DNA from: Plazaster borealis
Lineage: Eukaryota > Echinodermata > Asteroidea > Forcipulatida > Labidiasteridae
Assembly: GCA_021014325.1 (NCBI GenBank)
Contig: CM037461.1
Span: 4,489,501 to 4,553,500, forward strand
Direction: 5' to 3'
DNA: 64,000 bases
The position numbers and the translations under genes are program-made. Below the pieces are notes generated by a model that was not told the origin of the DNA, did not search any database, and saw nothing but the letters and a program-made list of their open reading frames with translations. Positions within the stretch are counted from its first letter, which is position 1. Every line of letters starts with the position of its first letter. Below are positions 1-10,205 of the stretch, in pieces.

Positions 1-84
1 TACACTTTCCTCATAGGAGTTCCTTTTACCAAGGAGAAAATGCCTTGGTGCCCTTGCTTTTCAAAAATGAAGCATACAGGCCTG
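1..84 (-). repeat. Dispersed repeat, inverted relative to 10023-10112
   Basis: The stretch running from TTTCCTCATAGG through CCTTGGTGCCC to GAAGCATACAGGCCTG is, in reverse complement, about 80% like 10023-10112. It looks like one end of a non-autonomous mobile element. No coding potential is seen. Confidence 0.6.
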
Positions 85-144
85 TCAGTGTTTGTCGGTG
101 AACAGCACATACTCAAGTAAGTAATAAGTAAATAAACAAGGTAC

Positions 145-2563
145 CGTATTTGATGGACAAGGGACCAAGGATCCATCATCTGTCAAGATGTAGTTCAGTT
201 TAGAGTAGCCGCATGAAGAAGTGGAAGGGGCGGTCAGGTCTACAGTTTCCATCACAGGCTGATCTAAGGGCTCTGTTGGAGTCTGATGTGAGGACTGTTC
301 AATTTGCGAAGGTCCAGCCACAGAGGTGCAATTTACTGCCTAAGAATGCAATGATGGGGTAGATAATATTATACAAACAAACAATCAAACAAAGCAAGCA
401 AGTATATCGTATGCAAACAAGTTGTACCTCTAACCCCCACTAAAAAAAAACCAAACAAACAACCCAACCAACAAAATTTGTTTCTGTAACACAGAAAACA
501 ACAACATCAAAACAAAAAAGAAGAGAAAAAAGGGGGAAAAATTGATGATACAAAATTGCAAGTATTAAACATTTGTATAGGTAAATAGATGTGCAAGTAT
601 TAAACATTTGTATAGGTAAGTAGACATGGTCATGAGAAGTCTGCAAAAACTTGCACTGATTTTGTCAACTGGTGTTTTAGAAGAATTGTAGGCCTAATTT
701 AAGACATTCCAGAATAACATCATTCCCGTACATCAATATAGTCAAGAAGGCAAATAATTAGAAATAAGGTTTAAAAAGTTGTACCTCCTCCTCCAATTCA
801 TAGCTACATGTGTCCTTCTTCATGTTTTGTTTAAGCCGCTTTGTATCAGGGTAGCCCCTCTTGTCTTGTTGACATTTGTCGTCTTCGTCACTTGATGATG
901 AAATCTTTAAAACAGTCTGTTTTAAAGAACATAGTGGTCAAGTGTAACAATGAAAAACAGTGGTAAACAACATGGTCTTGAGAAGTTTGCATAAACTGGC
1001 ACCTTTTTTATGTAAACTGCTGTTTCCGAACTGAAATCAATGTCAACATTCAAGAACAAGATCTGTTTCTCAATAGTTTTATTAAAAAATATTGCGACAA
1101 GATTTGAAAATTTGTACCTTATTCACAGTCTTATTCTTCTTCTTCTTATGCTGTAGTTGTTGCTTCTTTGGGTCTTTTTGAAATTCGTCACTGGAATTCT
1201 GTAGGAGAATTAGTTTGCTGCACAAATACAACCTCAACATCCCCCTTTTACTTTCCTCATACAGGTGTGCCACAGTTTTGATTGGGTCGACAGGGTGTTG
1301 ATTGTAGTCACGCATATCTTGCTCAAATTCAAAATCATTGATTTTTCCCTTTCGGTTCTTCCCGTTTGGGAAGAAATGGGTTTTGGCCTGCTCCCTTAGA
1401 CTTTTAACTGAAGTTTCCCTTGCAACATTTACCGAAACAGTCCCCCCTCCCATGGGCATGCGAACCTGCTTGTAGCTGTGACTTGTTAAGTCAAAATCAA
1501 GCCAGCCGAGCTCGACTTTTCTACTCTCTTTTATGGCATTTTTGTTGTTCACTTTGGTTGTTGATCCTTTCTCACTGCCTATTTTGGCCTTAAGTCTGTC
1601 CATGAGAGACATGCTTGTTGACTCTTTACCATGAGCACTTTCTTGGACACTCAATGTACTCTGACGCTTGGAGTAAGCCACAACTGACACGCGGTCCCCA
1701 TACTTTGGCACGAATTGGGCTAGTTCCTCATCTTTCATTTCCAAGATAACGCTACAGTCAATCTGAGTTTAGAAAATAATCTATGTGTAAATTTTCATGA
1801 CTTTGCAATACAAAACACAACAGAAATTAACTGTTTGCCTCACCCTTACACTGATAAGCACTGCACATTGGTTTCCAAATTACTTCAGAAAAATAATCAC
1901 TGTAAAATTAAGTCACACAATTGTTTTTAACCCCTTTGATCAAAGTAGAATCACATCTTTGGTAATTGTCAAACACCAGTATTCTCATTTTTATTGTTGT
2001 CATGTATTTTGCATCAAACACAGGAATACCAACCATCCTGTGAAAATTCTGGCCCAATCAATAATCAATCCAAAGAAGTAAAGTAGGAAAACACTGATGC
2101 ACATTGAATCATGCGCTTTCAGATGTCTGAGCAATGTTTCAAGCATGATACGTCACGTCAAATTCAATTTTTTAGGGAGAAAAACATCTCTTTCACATTA
2201 CTTTTCACAATGTTTAAATATCAAGAGCTGTCCAGTGCTCCTAACCAAATAAGTTTTTATACGGTAATTCATTTTTGGAGTAATTACCGATGATGTACCA
2301 CCACCCCCTTTCATGGTTTCCATTCAATCTTTATAACAACAGCTCGGTGATGTTACCTTTTCTTCTTCCATCTTGTTTATGTTCTCCTCCGGGATACTTC
2401 GTGACATTAAAAACTCTTTGAGAAGATCCATATTGAAACCTGCAGTATAACAAAATATAGAAAGGAATTGTAAAACAGGTTTAATTGTGCCATCATCACC
2501 TAATGCTTCTACTAATTGTGGAGCATACACTGAAGTTTTACAGTTCAATTCAGCATGGCTCAT
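145..2563 (-). CDS. Four-exon gene, SAM-like N-terminus, KYGDRV-type family; 3' end outside window
   Basis: Exons read on the minus strand: 2563-2357 (starts MSHAELN), 1762-1118, 916-785 and 339-145. Every junction has GT-AG borders and phase 0, and the frame stays open across all four (69, 215, 44 and 65 codons). The last visible exon ends at a GTACC donor, so the gene continues left of the window. Residues about 10-100 look helical and SAM-like; the motif PKYGDRVSVVAY follows at the exon 1/2 join. Later come ELGWLDFD, a GGGT segment, FFPNGKNRKG and MLRLYLCSK. From memory this resembles a lineage-expanded family of invertebrate and fish proteins with a SAM-like start, some linked to HECT-type ubiquitin ligases. 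No catalytic domain is visible here and the function is unknown. Exon structure is well supported; family assignment is tentative. Confidence 0.72.
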
Positions 2564-3129
2564 AATTTACACTGGACTGCAGGCCCATAAACACATGATT
2601 GGACAAGTCTGATGGTCTTTTGATGAGTATTGAAGAATCATTACCCATAATACAAATGAGATAAATCTCCTTTTAGTGCTTGAAATTAATGTTATTGTTA
2701 AACTTTGTAGGTATATTCTCATGCATATGCCCTGTGGTCTTGTGGATTTTCCTCAAATTAATGCAGCCAAAGCAACCCAAGGCACAAATGTGTTAAAAAA
2801 TATGGAGCGATTGTGACATTTCCTCAATCAAAGGAGGGCCTTCGTGCACATGGCTGTATGTATTTTATTTTATGCCACTTGTAATCCTATCCTACTAAAA
2901 ATACTATATTCATGTAGTCTACTAAGTGCTATTCTAATCACGTGAGTGTACTTACGCTATGCTATGCCAAGTTCTCTATTTCATGACAATATCTGCCAAA
3001 TTTCACTCTTTTCATAGCCTCTAAAATTCCTGTATCACTAAACACATTCTTTACAACTGAGATTAGTCTCTTTGTGAAGCTCTACTTTTAAAGTGAAAGC
3101 AGGCCAAAACAAACAAAAGCGATTAAAAA

Positions 3130-3535
3130 TAGTCGCAACTCCCGGGGGCCTGTAAAATCAGGGCAGGCAGAGGGGCCTCGTATACCGCGCTATAGCGTCG
3201 CCAGGCCCCCTCTACTCTGCTGCATGCACCGCACTGCACTGCACCACTAGTCTGAGAACTCCATCTAATCATTGACTACACTGGACTACAACTTCAAGTA
3301 CAATGTTAAAGAAAATAAACACAGAAAAACTACATTAACTTACTCAAAACTATGCCGGGCAAAACCTTACGCAGTACACGGTGATCCAGGCTTCTTTAGG
3401 CTTCTTTAAACAGTTCAGTTGTCTTTCCAATCTTTCGATCGATCTCCTTGACCTTGTTGTTGTCCGTGCTGTGAGTGCGTTTCACGTGTGCGATAACAAT
3501 GGCGGCGTGACGACGGGCTGCTTCCAAGAATCCCG
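3130..3535 (-). promoter_or_regulatory. Possible promoter/5' leader region of the minus-strand gene at 2563
   Basis: This is the only CpG-rich island between the gene start at 2563 and the minisatellite. It holds a GC-rich block at 3140-3250, a CACGTG E-box at 3483-3488 and a GCCGCCAT motif on the minus strand near 3500. Placement upstream of the gene is the main argument. The bases from 2564 to 3130 show nothing recognisable. Confidence 0.3.
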
Positions 3536-3539
3536 AATT

Positions 3540-4044
3540 ATGTCGTGCGCACGAGATAATATGTCGTGCGCACGAGATAATTATGTCGTGCGCACGAGAT
3601 AATATGTCGTGCGCACGAGATAATATGTCGTGCGCACGAGATAATATGTCGTGCGCACGAGATAATATGTCGTGCGCACGAGTTAATATGTCGTGCGCAC
3701 GAGATAATATGTCGTGCGCACGAGATAATATGTCGTGCGCACGAGATAATATGTCGTGCGCACGAGATAATATGTCGTGCGCACGAGATAATATGTCGTG
3801 CGCACGAGATAATATGTCGTGCGCACGAGATAATATGTCGTGCGCACGAGATAATATGTCGTGCGCACGAGATAATATGTCGTGCGCACGAGATAATATG
3901 TCGTGCGCACGAGATAATATGTCGTGCGCACGAGATAATATGTCGTGCGCACGAGATAATATGTCGTGCGCACGAGATAATATGTCGTGCGCACGAGATA
4001 ATATGTCGTGCGCACGAGATAATATGTCGTGCGCACGAGATAAT
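3540..4044. repeat. 21-bp minisatellite with palindromic core, about 24 copies
   Basis: Head-to-tail copies of a 21-bp unit (ATGTCGTGCGCACGAGATAAT-like; core TCGTGCGCACGA is a 12-bp palindrome). One copy junction near 3580 carries extra bases and one copy has GAGTTA instead of GAGATA. Because 21 is divisible by three and the unit lacks stops in several frames, long spurious frames run through it on both strands. It ends against a T-tract at about 4045-4064. Confidence 0.97.
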
Positions 4045-7000
4045 TTTTTTTTTTTTTTTTTTTGGATGTCCCTTTAGGGGCTCCGTACTCTTCACTATTC
4101 CCATCATCTATTTCATTTTCTGCTTCCTCATTTATACTAATGTCTCCAGTTGACACTTCCGGTATAGGATTAACCCAATCATGTTCAATTACAATGTCCT
4201 TATACCATTTGTTATTCTCCTTTAAATAACGCAAGGCTTCTTCAACATGTTGTTTATTCACATATTTATACTCATAATAACCTTTGTATGACAATTTGCG
4301 TTTTAGCTTGATTTTTATTAGTTCATTTTCTCCAGATCTTGGTAATGACTGTACAGACTTTTCAAGATTTGCTGGTACACAAACACACGGTCCAACTATT
4401 CCATTCTGACCACCTTTAGGAAGATTAACAATTTTCATAAATGCTATATTTCTAGCTATTAGATGCTGCTCTAACGTATTAAGTCTTTGTAATTCTTCAG
4501 GAATTTCTGTCAATGATAAGTTATTGAGATTTGCCTCTTCTGGTATTCTGTTCTTAATTAACTTCCTATGACAAGTATAGCAATTCCACAAACAAGATCT
4601 TACTTCTGACATATCACATTTTTTTGCATTACATTCATCATTACATTGATGCAAGTATTTTTCTGTTATGTATCCTGAAAGTTTGTATTTATTCTTGTTA
4701 CATTTGACCACTTGGTTTTTGAAGAGCAATTTGCAACAAACAGCACAAATATAACCTGGCCCATGCCTCATTTTGTCTTTGAAATCATTGATAACATTAC
4801 ATGCCTTTTGTCTTCTTTCCTTCTTTAAAACTCTTTGTTGTGAAGTGTTGGTGATTATTTTCTGTTTATACAACTGACTTCCATGATACTTGTTTGTAAT
4901 CCTATTAATCACTTTCTGTTTATACAACTGACTTCCATGATACTTGTTTGTAATCCTATTAATCACTTTCTGTTTATACAACTCACTTCCATGATACTTG
5001 TTTCTAATCCTATTAATCACTTTCTGTCTATATACCCGACTTTCATGATACTTTTTCTTAATGTTACTAATTACTTTCTGTTTATACAACACATTTCCAT
5101 GATACTTCCTTTTTATTTTGTTAATCAATTTATGTTTGTATTGTGCATCTTCATAATATTTCCTTTTTATACTTTCAATTAATGTTTTCTTGTAATTATA
5201 ATTGAGACGATATTTCATTTTGATTCCAATAATTTTGTTCATTCTGTAGCTTGCATTACTATAATATCTGGTCTTATCTGCAGCTCTTTTGCCCATCTTG
5301 TAACTACTATTTTCATTGTACTTAGTTCGTTTGGCATATTTGATCATTTCTTTAGTCTTGTCATACACCATTCTGCTTGCCTTTACTTTTCCTTCTCTAT
5401 AAAGTAAATTGTCTTGGTATTTGGTTCGGATGCTTATCTTTTTACTCTCTCTGTAATCTGAGTTTTTGTGATATTTAGTTTTCATCACACTCTTTTTCAT
5501 TTCTTTGGTATTTGTACTCTCATTATACTTTGTTTTCTCTGCAGCAATTTTCTTGAGCTTGAAATCAACATTACAACGGTACCTCATTTTACCCAATATA
5601 TTACCAGATTGCATTTTGCTGTCATCTATACTGCTTGAATATTTGTGAATAACTGTCTCTTTGTTTTTCTTGTTTTCATTGTATTTCAATCGTTTATTAT
5701 CTCTATCTTTTTTCCTTATCATAGCTGCACTCATTTTTCGTTTTGGTTTTCTCCCCTTGGCATTTTTACTCCTTTGTTTGTCATCTTGGATCTGTTCATT
5801 ACATCTAATACATTCATTGATCTTTATATTGTCATCAGTTCTCAAACTATCTACATCCATATTCTGTAATACTTCTGTTTCTTCACCCTGATCATTTATT
5901 ATCAAATTATTAGGATTTGTTTCCATTGGTAATATGTGCACTGACAACACAACATCATAATGTACACCATTAGTATGATTCAGATAGATTGCTTCATCTG
6001 ATGTTACACTACCAATTTCTGCTACCTTTCCAGAGAATATGTACCATCTACCATTAAATGTGTATACATCTGTTTCAAGCATATGTGCAACAGCCATGAT
6101 CTCTACTTCAGTTGCCCAGACTCCAGAACAAAACATTCTTTGCCTTTGAACATAATCCTGAACATTACTGAATTCTTCCCGTAAATATGTAGTGTACTGA
6201 TTGCTACATTTCAACAAATGATTCACAGTAGCTAGCCTCAATCTCATATGGCTACGTTCACTTCCAGAAATTGCAAATGAAATAGCTCTGAAAAAACAGT
6301 TTCCATCACCCTGGATACGTCTTAACTGGTTTGGATGTCCCATTCTCTCACATTCCTCAGATACTACAGTTTGTGAGTACACTCTATTAATTCCAACTGA
6401 TTTGCACAAAGACTGCTTGTGATCATATGAGAATGCATTAAACTTAAATACTACTTCCTCAGATATTACTACCATTTCAATTTCATCACTATCTTCAATA
6501 TTCACCTCATCATCTTTCAAGCCATCTTTAGTAGGTCCACCAAATTGATGATCAGAATCACTGGCATTAATAAATGCAACTTCTTGATTTGGAATTTCAC
6601 TTGAAGTTTCGTTAGCAACATAACTGATTTCTAAATCATTTAGCTCAGGTGTCTCTTGTTCCTGTTCAATGTTTTCAGTATCAGCAATAAAGCAATTATT
6701 TGTTCCATCATCCTGACAGACAGTCACTCCTGTAATTTCAAATTGTTCATGGTTATTTAAATTCATTGAGTTCGCCAATTCAGTACAGTACCTGTGAACA
6801 TCTTGCCATCTCGGTGCACATTTCAAGATACTTGTTCCTTCACTTGTTAGATGGCCATTAAAGTTTCTAGAATGAGAATCAAAGATATAGTACATACTAT
6901 TGTGAGAATTTACACAAAAAGTGTTTCCATTAAAACAAATGAAACAACTATTATATTTCTGCAATGTCTGCTCAAGAGCTCTATCCAGCTTCATCATGTT

Positions 7001-7393
7001 GAATTCTGACAAATGTCCATCACCATTAAACATACCACTCACTGATTCAAGATAAATCATAGTAAAGCTTTTGTTGAATACAATTAACTGATTGGGCAAT
7101 TCATTAATTAACAAATAATCATTGTGCATTGTGGAACTGTTTGATAAATGACCATATAGTTCATTGCCAGTATTTAAAATTAAATCCATGTCATTGCTAG
7201 TCCATTGTTTGAGATCTTTAATATGACTGTACATCATTGCACACAAGCTGTTTGCAACACACTGTTTCCCACTATTTACACCAAATTTTGAATTACCTTG
7301 ATGGAAATGTCCTTGTAGAGCAAAAGTGTTTATCTCTTTCAGTATCACTTCTTTCTTCAATTTCTTCTCTTTCAACTCTTCATGGGGAGACAC
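4045..7393 (-). CDS. Helitron-type ORF: UL36/C76-like and OTU cysteine proteases plus DUF6570-like region, truncated
   Basis: One open frame of about 1,110 codons before it runs into poly-lysine and the minisatellite (spuriously open to 3683). Residues 28-200 look like a C76/UL36-type deubiquitinase fold: GKQCVANSL with Cys45, and FDSHSRN at 171-177 supplying Asp/His. Residues 350-485 are an OTU domain: GDGNCFFRA with Asp363 and Cys366, WATEVEI, and His478 in NGVHYDVV. Residues about 580-850 are basic 18-residue repeats of the KYHGSQLYKQKV type. The final 200 residues hold CxxC pairs and the block LPKGGQNGIVGP, then LKRKLSYKGYYEY, which match the region that precedes the Rep domain in animal Helitrons (DUF6570-like). 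Rep endonuclease and Pif1 helicase are absent, so the element is cut off here. The start at 7393 is the first Met of the frame. Confidence 0.75.
4852..5680 (-). repeat. 54-bp coding repeats (18-residue K-Y periodicity)
   Basis: Within the Helitron-type ORF, a 54-bp unit recurs about 15 times. Three copies near 4870-5030 are almost identical and the rest are diverged. Each encodes a KY followed by a second tyrosine about eight residues on and a lysine/isoleucine-rich stretch. Likely a nucleic-acid-binding basic array, from composition alone. Confidence 0.7.
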
Positions 7394-7452
7394 TGACCTC
7401 TTTTCTGTTCTGTGCAGTTGGGGGGAATGTTGTTGAACACTGTTAACACATT

Positions 7453-9801
7453 CTATTTTTTTCTCATATACCCAGTAGGCTCTGTTTCCTTAGTACTGTC
7501 TTTTTCGGTCTTTGCTGGTTTTGTTGCTTTACTTCTTAAAAAGTATCCTCGACTTTGTTTCTTTATTGGTACTTTAGTCTTTGTCACATTGGATTTATTT
7601 GTTTCCATGGAACAGTTAACTTCTAATCTATGTTGTTCACAGCTGTCATAAGAATGAATATCGTTGTTGTAAATCTGTTCATTATCTTTGTGAGTAGACA
7701 TACTTAGATCACATGCCTGGTTCACATTGTCTTCATTATGGGTACACATTGTAATTTCGTACATATTCACATCAGTTGGAATTCCATAATCACAGAAAAG
7801 AGAATCACAGTAGTTACTTTCCCTGCACTTGCAACATATCCATACACATGATTTATTTCTCAAAATAGCATTACTCTGTGTAACTCCCATGCATTCAACA
7901 TGATACCACTTACTACATTCACACTGTACCTTTGCATCTAATGTTGCAATCATCTTATCACAAAGCCAACACTGGTTTTCATTAACACTTGTAATATCAG
8001 ATTCAAGAGTCCGTTTTTGTGCACATTTTTTTCTGTTTTGCTTTGGCCTTTCGCATTTAGCTTTTTGTACTTCATTTTGTAGCACAGGTTCTTCAATTTT
8101 CACACACTGATTTTCATTGGCCTTTTTGCCATTTTTCACTGTCTTTACATCATTCATCGTCTCTACATCTTTCATTTTCTTCACAAGAAAATTAAGAATT
8201 CTCTTAGTATGGGAGAAAATGCCTTTCTGTGACTTTTCATGCAATCTCCTTTCTTCTTTGCTCATACGGCATTCTACAACCTTACCACCTTTCTTCATAT
8301 TATGACTCTTTCTGAATGCTTCTCTTCTCTGTTTCCTTCTACAACTTCTGGATACTTTCTTTCTCCCTCTTCTTTCAATGACTTCTTCTGTACAGTCCAA
8401 AACCTTTCCACGTCCACAATGCTGTGTCCACTTATACTCACTAAGCCATCTTAACCCTTTGACGTTACTTACTCTTAAATGCCACAAGATCATCTTTCTT
8501 CTCAGTGTACTCATAGTTCTCACAACATTGTTCTTCACTTTGTTCACTTTGGACACAAAACACTTTGTATAAAACTTGTTTTGATCTTGCCTCTTTGCTT
8601 TGAAATTCATTGCCACATTTTTCTGTTGGGGTTTCAGTGTTGTCCTCTTACTCTTACATGTGCACACACTCTTCTTCTTGTATACATTGCTTTTACTCAT
8701 AATTGCACAAATTCTCTTACAATTTCTAGATATTACATTCCAAGAAACACTCATAGCTTTTTTATAGCCGATCATTTCATTCAAACTATCTAGAAGCTCA
8801 ATCCACTGTGAATCTATTCCACTCAACAGAATTCCAACATTCTCATCATCTACACTTGTATCTCTGTTTACATAGCTCTGTTCATATTCAGTTGTGTTAC
8901 CTTTGTTCTGCAAGTTCTGCACATGGCTCACCCCATGTAGGTTGTGCACATGGCTCACCCCATGTAAGTTATGCACATGGCTCTCCCCATGTAAGTTGTG
9001 CACATGGCTCTCCCCATGTAAGTTGTGCACATGGCTCTCCCCATGTAAGTTGTGCACATGGCTCTCCCCATGTAAGTTGTGCACATGGCTCTCCCCATGT
9101 AAGTTGTGCACATGGCTCTCCCCATGTAAGTTGTGCACATGGCTCTCCCCATGTAAGTTGTGCACATGGCTCACCCCATGTAAGTTCTGCACATGGCTCT
9201 CCCCATGTAGGTTGTGCACATGGCTCTCCCCATGTAAGTTGTGCACATGGCTCACCCCATGTAAGTTCTGCACATGGCTCTCCCCATGTAAGTTGTGCAC
9301 ATGGCTCTCCCCATGTAAGTTGTGCACATGGCTCTCCCCATGTAAGTTGTGCACATGGCTCTCACCATGTAGGTTGTGCACATGGCTCTCACCATGTAGG
9401 TTGTGCACATGGCTCTCCCCATGTAAGTTCTGCACATGGCTCTCCCCATGTAAGTTCTGCACATGGCTCACCCCATGTAAGTTCTGCACATGGCTCTCCC
9501 CATGTAAGTTGTGCACATGGCTCTCCCCATGTAAGTTGTGCACATGGCTCTCCCCATGTAAGTTGTGCACATGGCTCTCCCCATGTAAATTCTGCACATG
9601 GCGCTCCCCATGTAAGTTGTGCACATGGCTCTCCCCATGTAGGTTGTGCACATGGCTCTCCCCATGTAAGTTGTGCACATGGCTCTCCCCATGTAGGTTG
9701 TGCACATGGCTCTCCCCATGTAAGTTCTGCACATGGCTCTCCCCATGTAGGTTGTGCACATGGCTCTCCCCATGTAAGGTATGACTCTGAATACACTCCA
9801 T
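7453..9801 (-). CDS. PHD-finger protein with N-terminal HGESHV repeats, companion ORF of the Helitron
   Basis: A 782-codon frame. Residues about 5-295 are tandem 9-residue repeats (HNLHGESHV type) encoded by the 27-bp minisatellite. Residues about 300-600 are lysine/arginine-rich without a recognised fold. A PHD finger sits at about 600-660: CWLCDKM, CECSKWYHVEC, then WICCKC, giving the Cys4-His-Cys3 zinc pattern. The tail is basic. The stop lies 59 bp upstream of the start of the protease ORF at 7393, same strand but a different frame, which suggests a bicistronic or spliced transcript. PHD fingers bind histone tails and could tether the element to chromatin; this is inferred from the fold. 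The start at 9801 lies just before the repeats; an internal start after them cannot be excluded. Confidence 0.65.
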   Translation of the reverse strand: MECIQSHTLHGESHVHNLHGESHVQNLHGESHVHNLHGESHVHNLHGESHVHNLHGESHVHNLHGERHVQNLHGESHVHNLHGESHVHNLHGESHVHNLHGESHVQNLHGVSHVQNLHGESHVQNLHGESHVHNLHGESHVHNLHGESHVHNLHGESHVHNLHGESHVHNLHGESHVQNLHGVSHVHNLHGESHVHNLHGESHVQNLHGVSHVHNLHGESHVHNLHGESHVHNLHGESHVHNLHGESHVHNLHGESHVHNLHGESHVHNLHGESHVHNLHGVSHVHNLHGVSHVQNLQNKGNTTEYEQSYVNRDTSVDDENVGILLSGIDSQWIELLDSLNEMIGYKKAMSVSWNVISRNCKRICAIMSKSNVYKKKSVCTCKSKRTTLKPQQKNVAMNFKAKRQDQNKFYTKCFVSKVNKVKNNVVRTMSTLRRKMILWHLRVSNVKGLRWLSEYKWTQHCGRGKVLDCTEEVIERRGRKKVSRSCRRKQRREAFRKSHNMKKGGKVVECRMSKEERRLHEKSQKGIFSHTKRILNFLVKKMKDVETMNDVKTVKNGKKANENQCVKIEEPVLQNEVQKAKCERPKQNRKKCAQKRTLESDITSVNENQCWLCDKMIATLDAKVQCECSKWYHVECMGVTQSNAILRNKSCVWICCKCRESNYCDSLFCDYGIPTDVNMYEITMCTHNEDNVNQACDLSMSTHKDNEQIYNNDIHSYDSCEQHRLEVNCSMETNKSNVTKTKVPIKKQSRGYFLRSKATKPAKTEKDSTKETEPTGYMRKK
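8915..9782. repeat. 27-bp minisatellite inside the PHD ORF, about 32 copies
   Basis: Tandem copies built on GCACATGGCTCTCCCCATGT plus a variable 7-base linker (AAGTTGT, AGGTTGT or AAGTTCT). Substitutions recur between copies, suggesting unequal exchange or slippage. The unit length preserves frame, so the protein can gain or lose 9-residue blocks without breaking. Confidence 0.97.
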
Positions 9802-10022
9802 TATCTTGATCTTCTACTGGCTGAAATAAAGAAAGAAAACCAAAATCTACTCATTTTTATAAATATATTCATGTACTGAACATTTATACACATACAGTAC
9901 TTGATTAATCTCAACATAATTTTCTTGAACATTTTTATTTTATAATCTGTTTTTAGGCAACACAAACAAAACACTTCACTTGCCCATAACCTGTGTGTAC
10001 ACTACTGTATCAATACACAATC

Positions 10023-10205
10023 ACAGGCCTGCATGCTTCATTCTAGAAAGGAAAAGGGCACCAAGGCATTCTCTCCTCGGTAAAGGGCACCCTATGAGGA
10101 AATTGTAAATTTCTATTGGAGCATTTCAAGGGCACCAAGGCAATGACCAGGGGCAACGAAGGCAATCGCCTCCATTGCCTTCGTGAAGTATCAGGCCTGC
10201 AATCA
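10023..10205 (+). repeat. Dispersed repeat bounded by CAGGCCTGC
   Basis: Begins CAGGCCTGCATGCTTCATTC and ends TATCAGGCCTGCAATC, with internal direct copies of GGGCACCAAGGCA. The first 90 bp match the window's first 84 bp in inverted orientation. It resembles a small non-autonomous element; no ORF. Confidence 0.5.

Noticed and set aside
3540..4107. Long open frames on both strands (MSCARDN- and ISCARHI/TYYLVRT-type repeats)
   Set aside because: They only translate the 21-bp minisatellite; unit length divisible by three keeps all these frames open. No independent coding evidence.
8915..9782. CRISPR-like appearance of regular repeats
   Set aside because: The unit is 27 bp with only 7-bp variable linkers and no unique spacers, in an animal genome. 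It is a minisatellite.
8894..9809. Plus-strand and alternative minus-strand frames across the 27-bp repeats
   Set aside because: Shadows of the minisatellite. Only the minus-strand frame extends into a recognisable domain (PHD finger).
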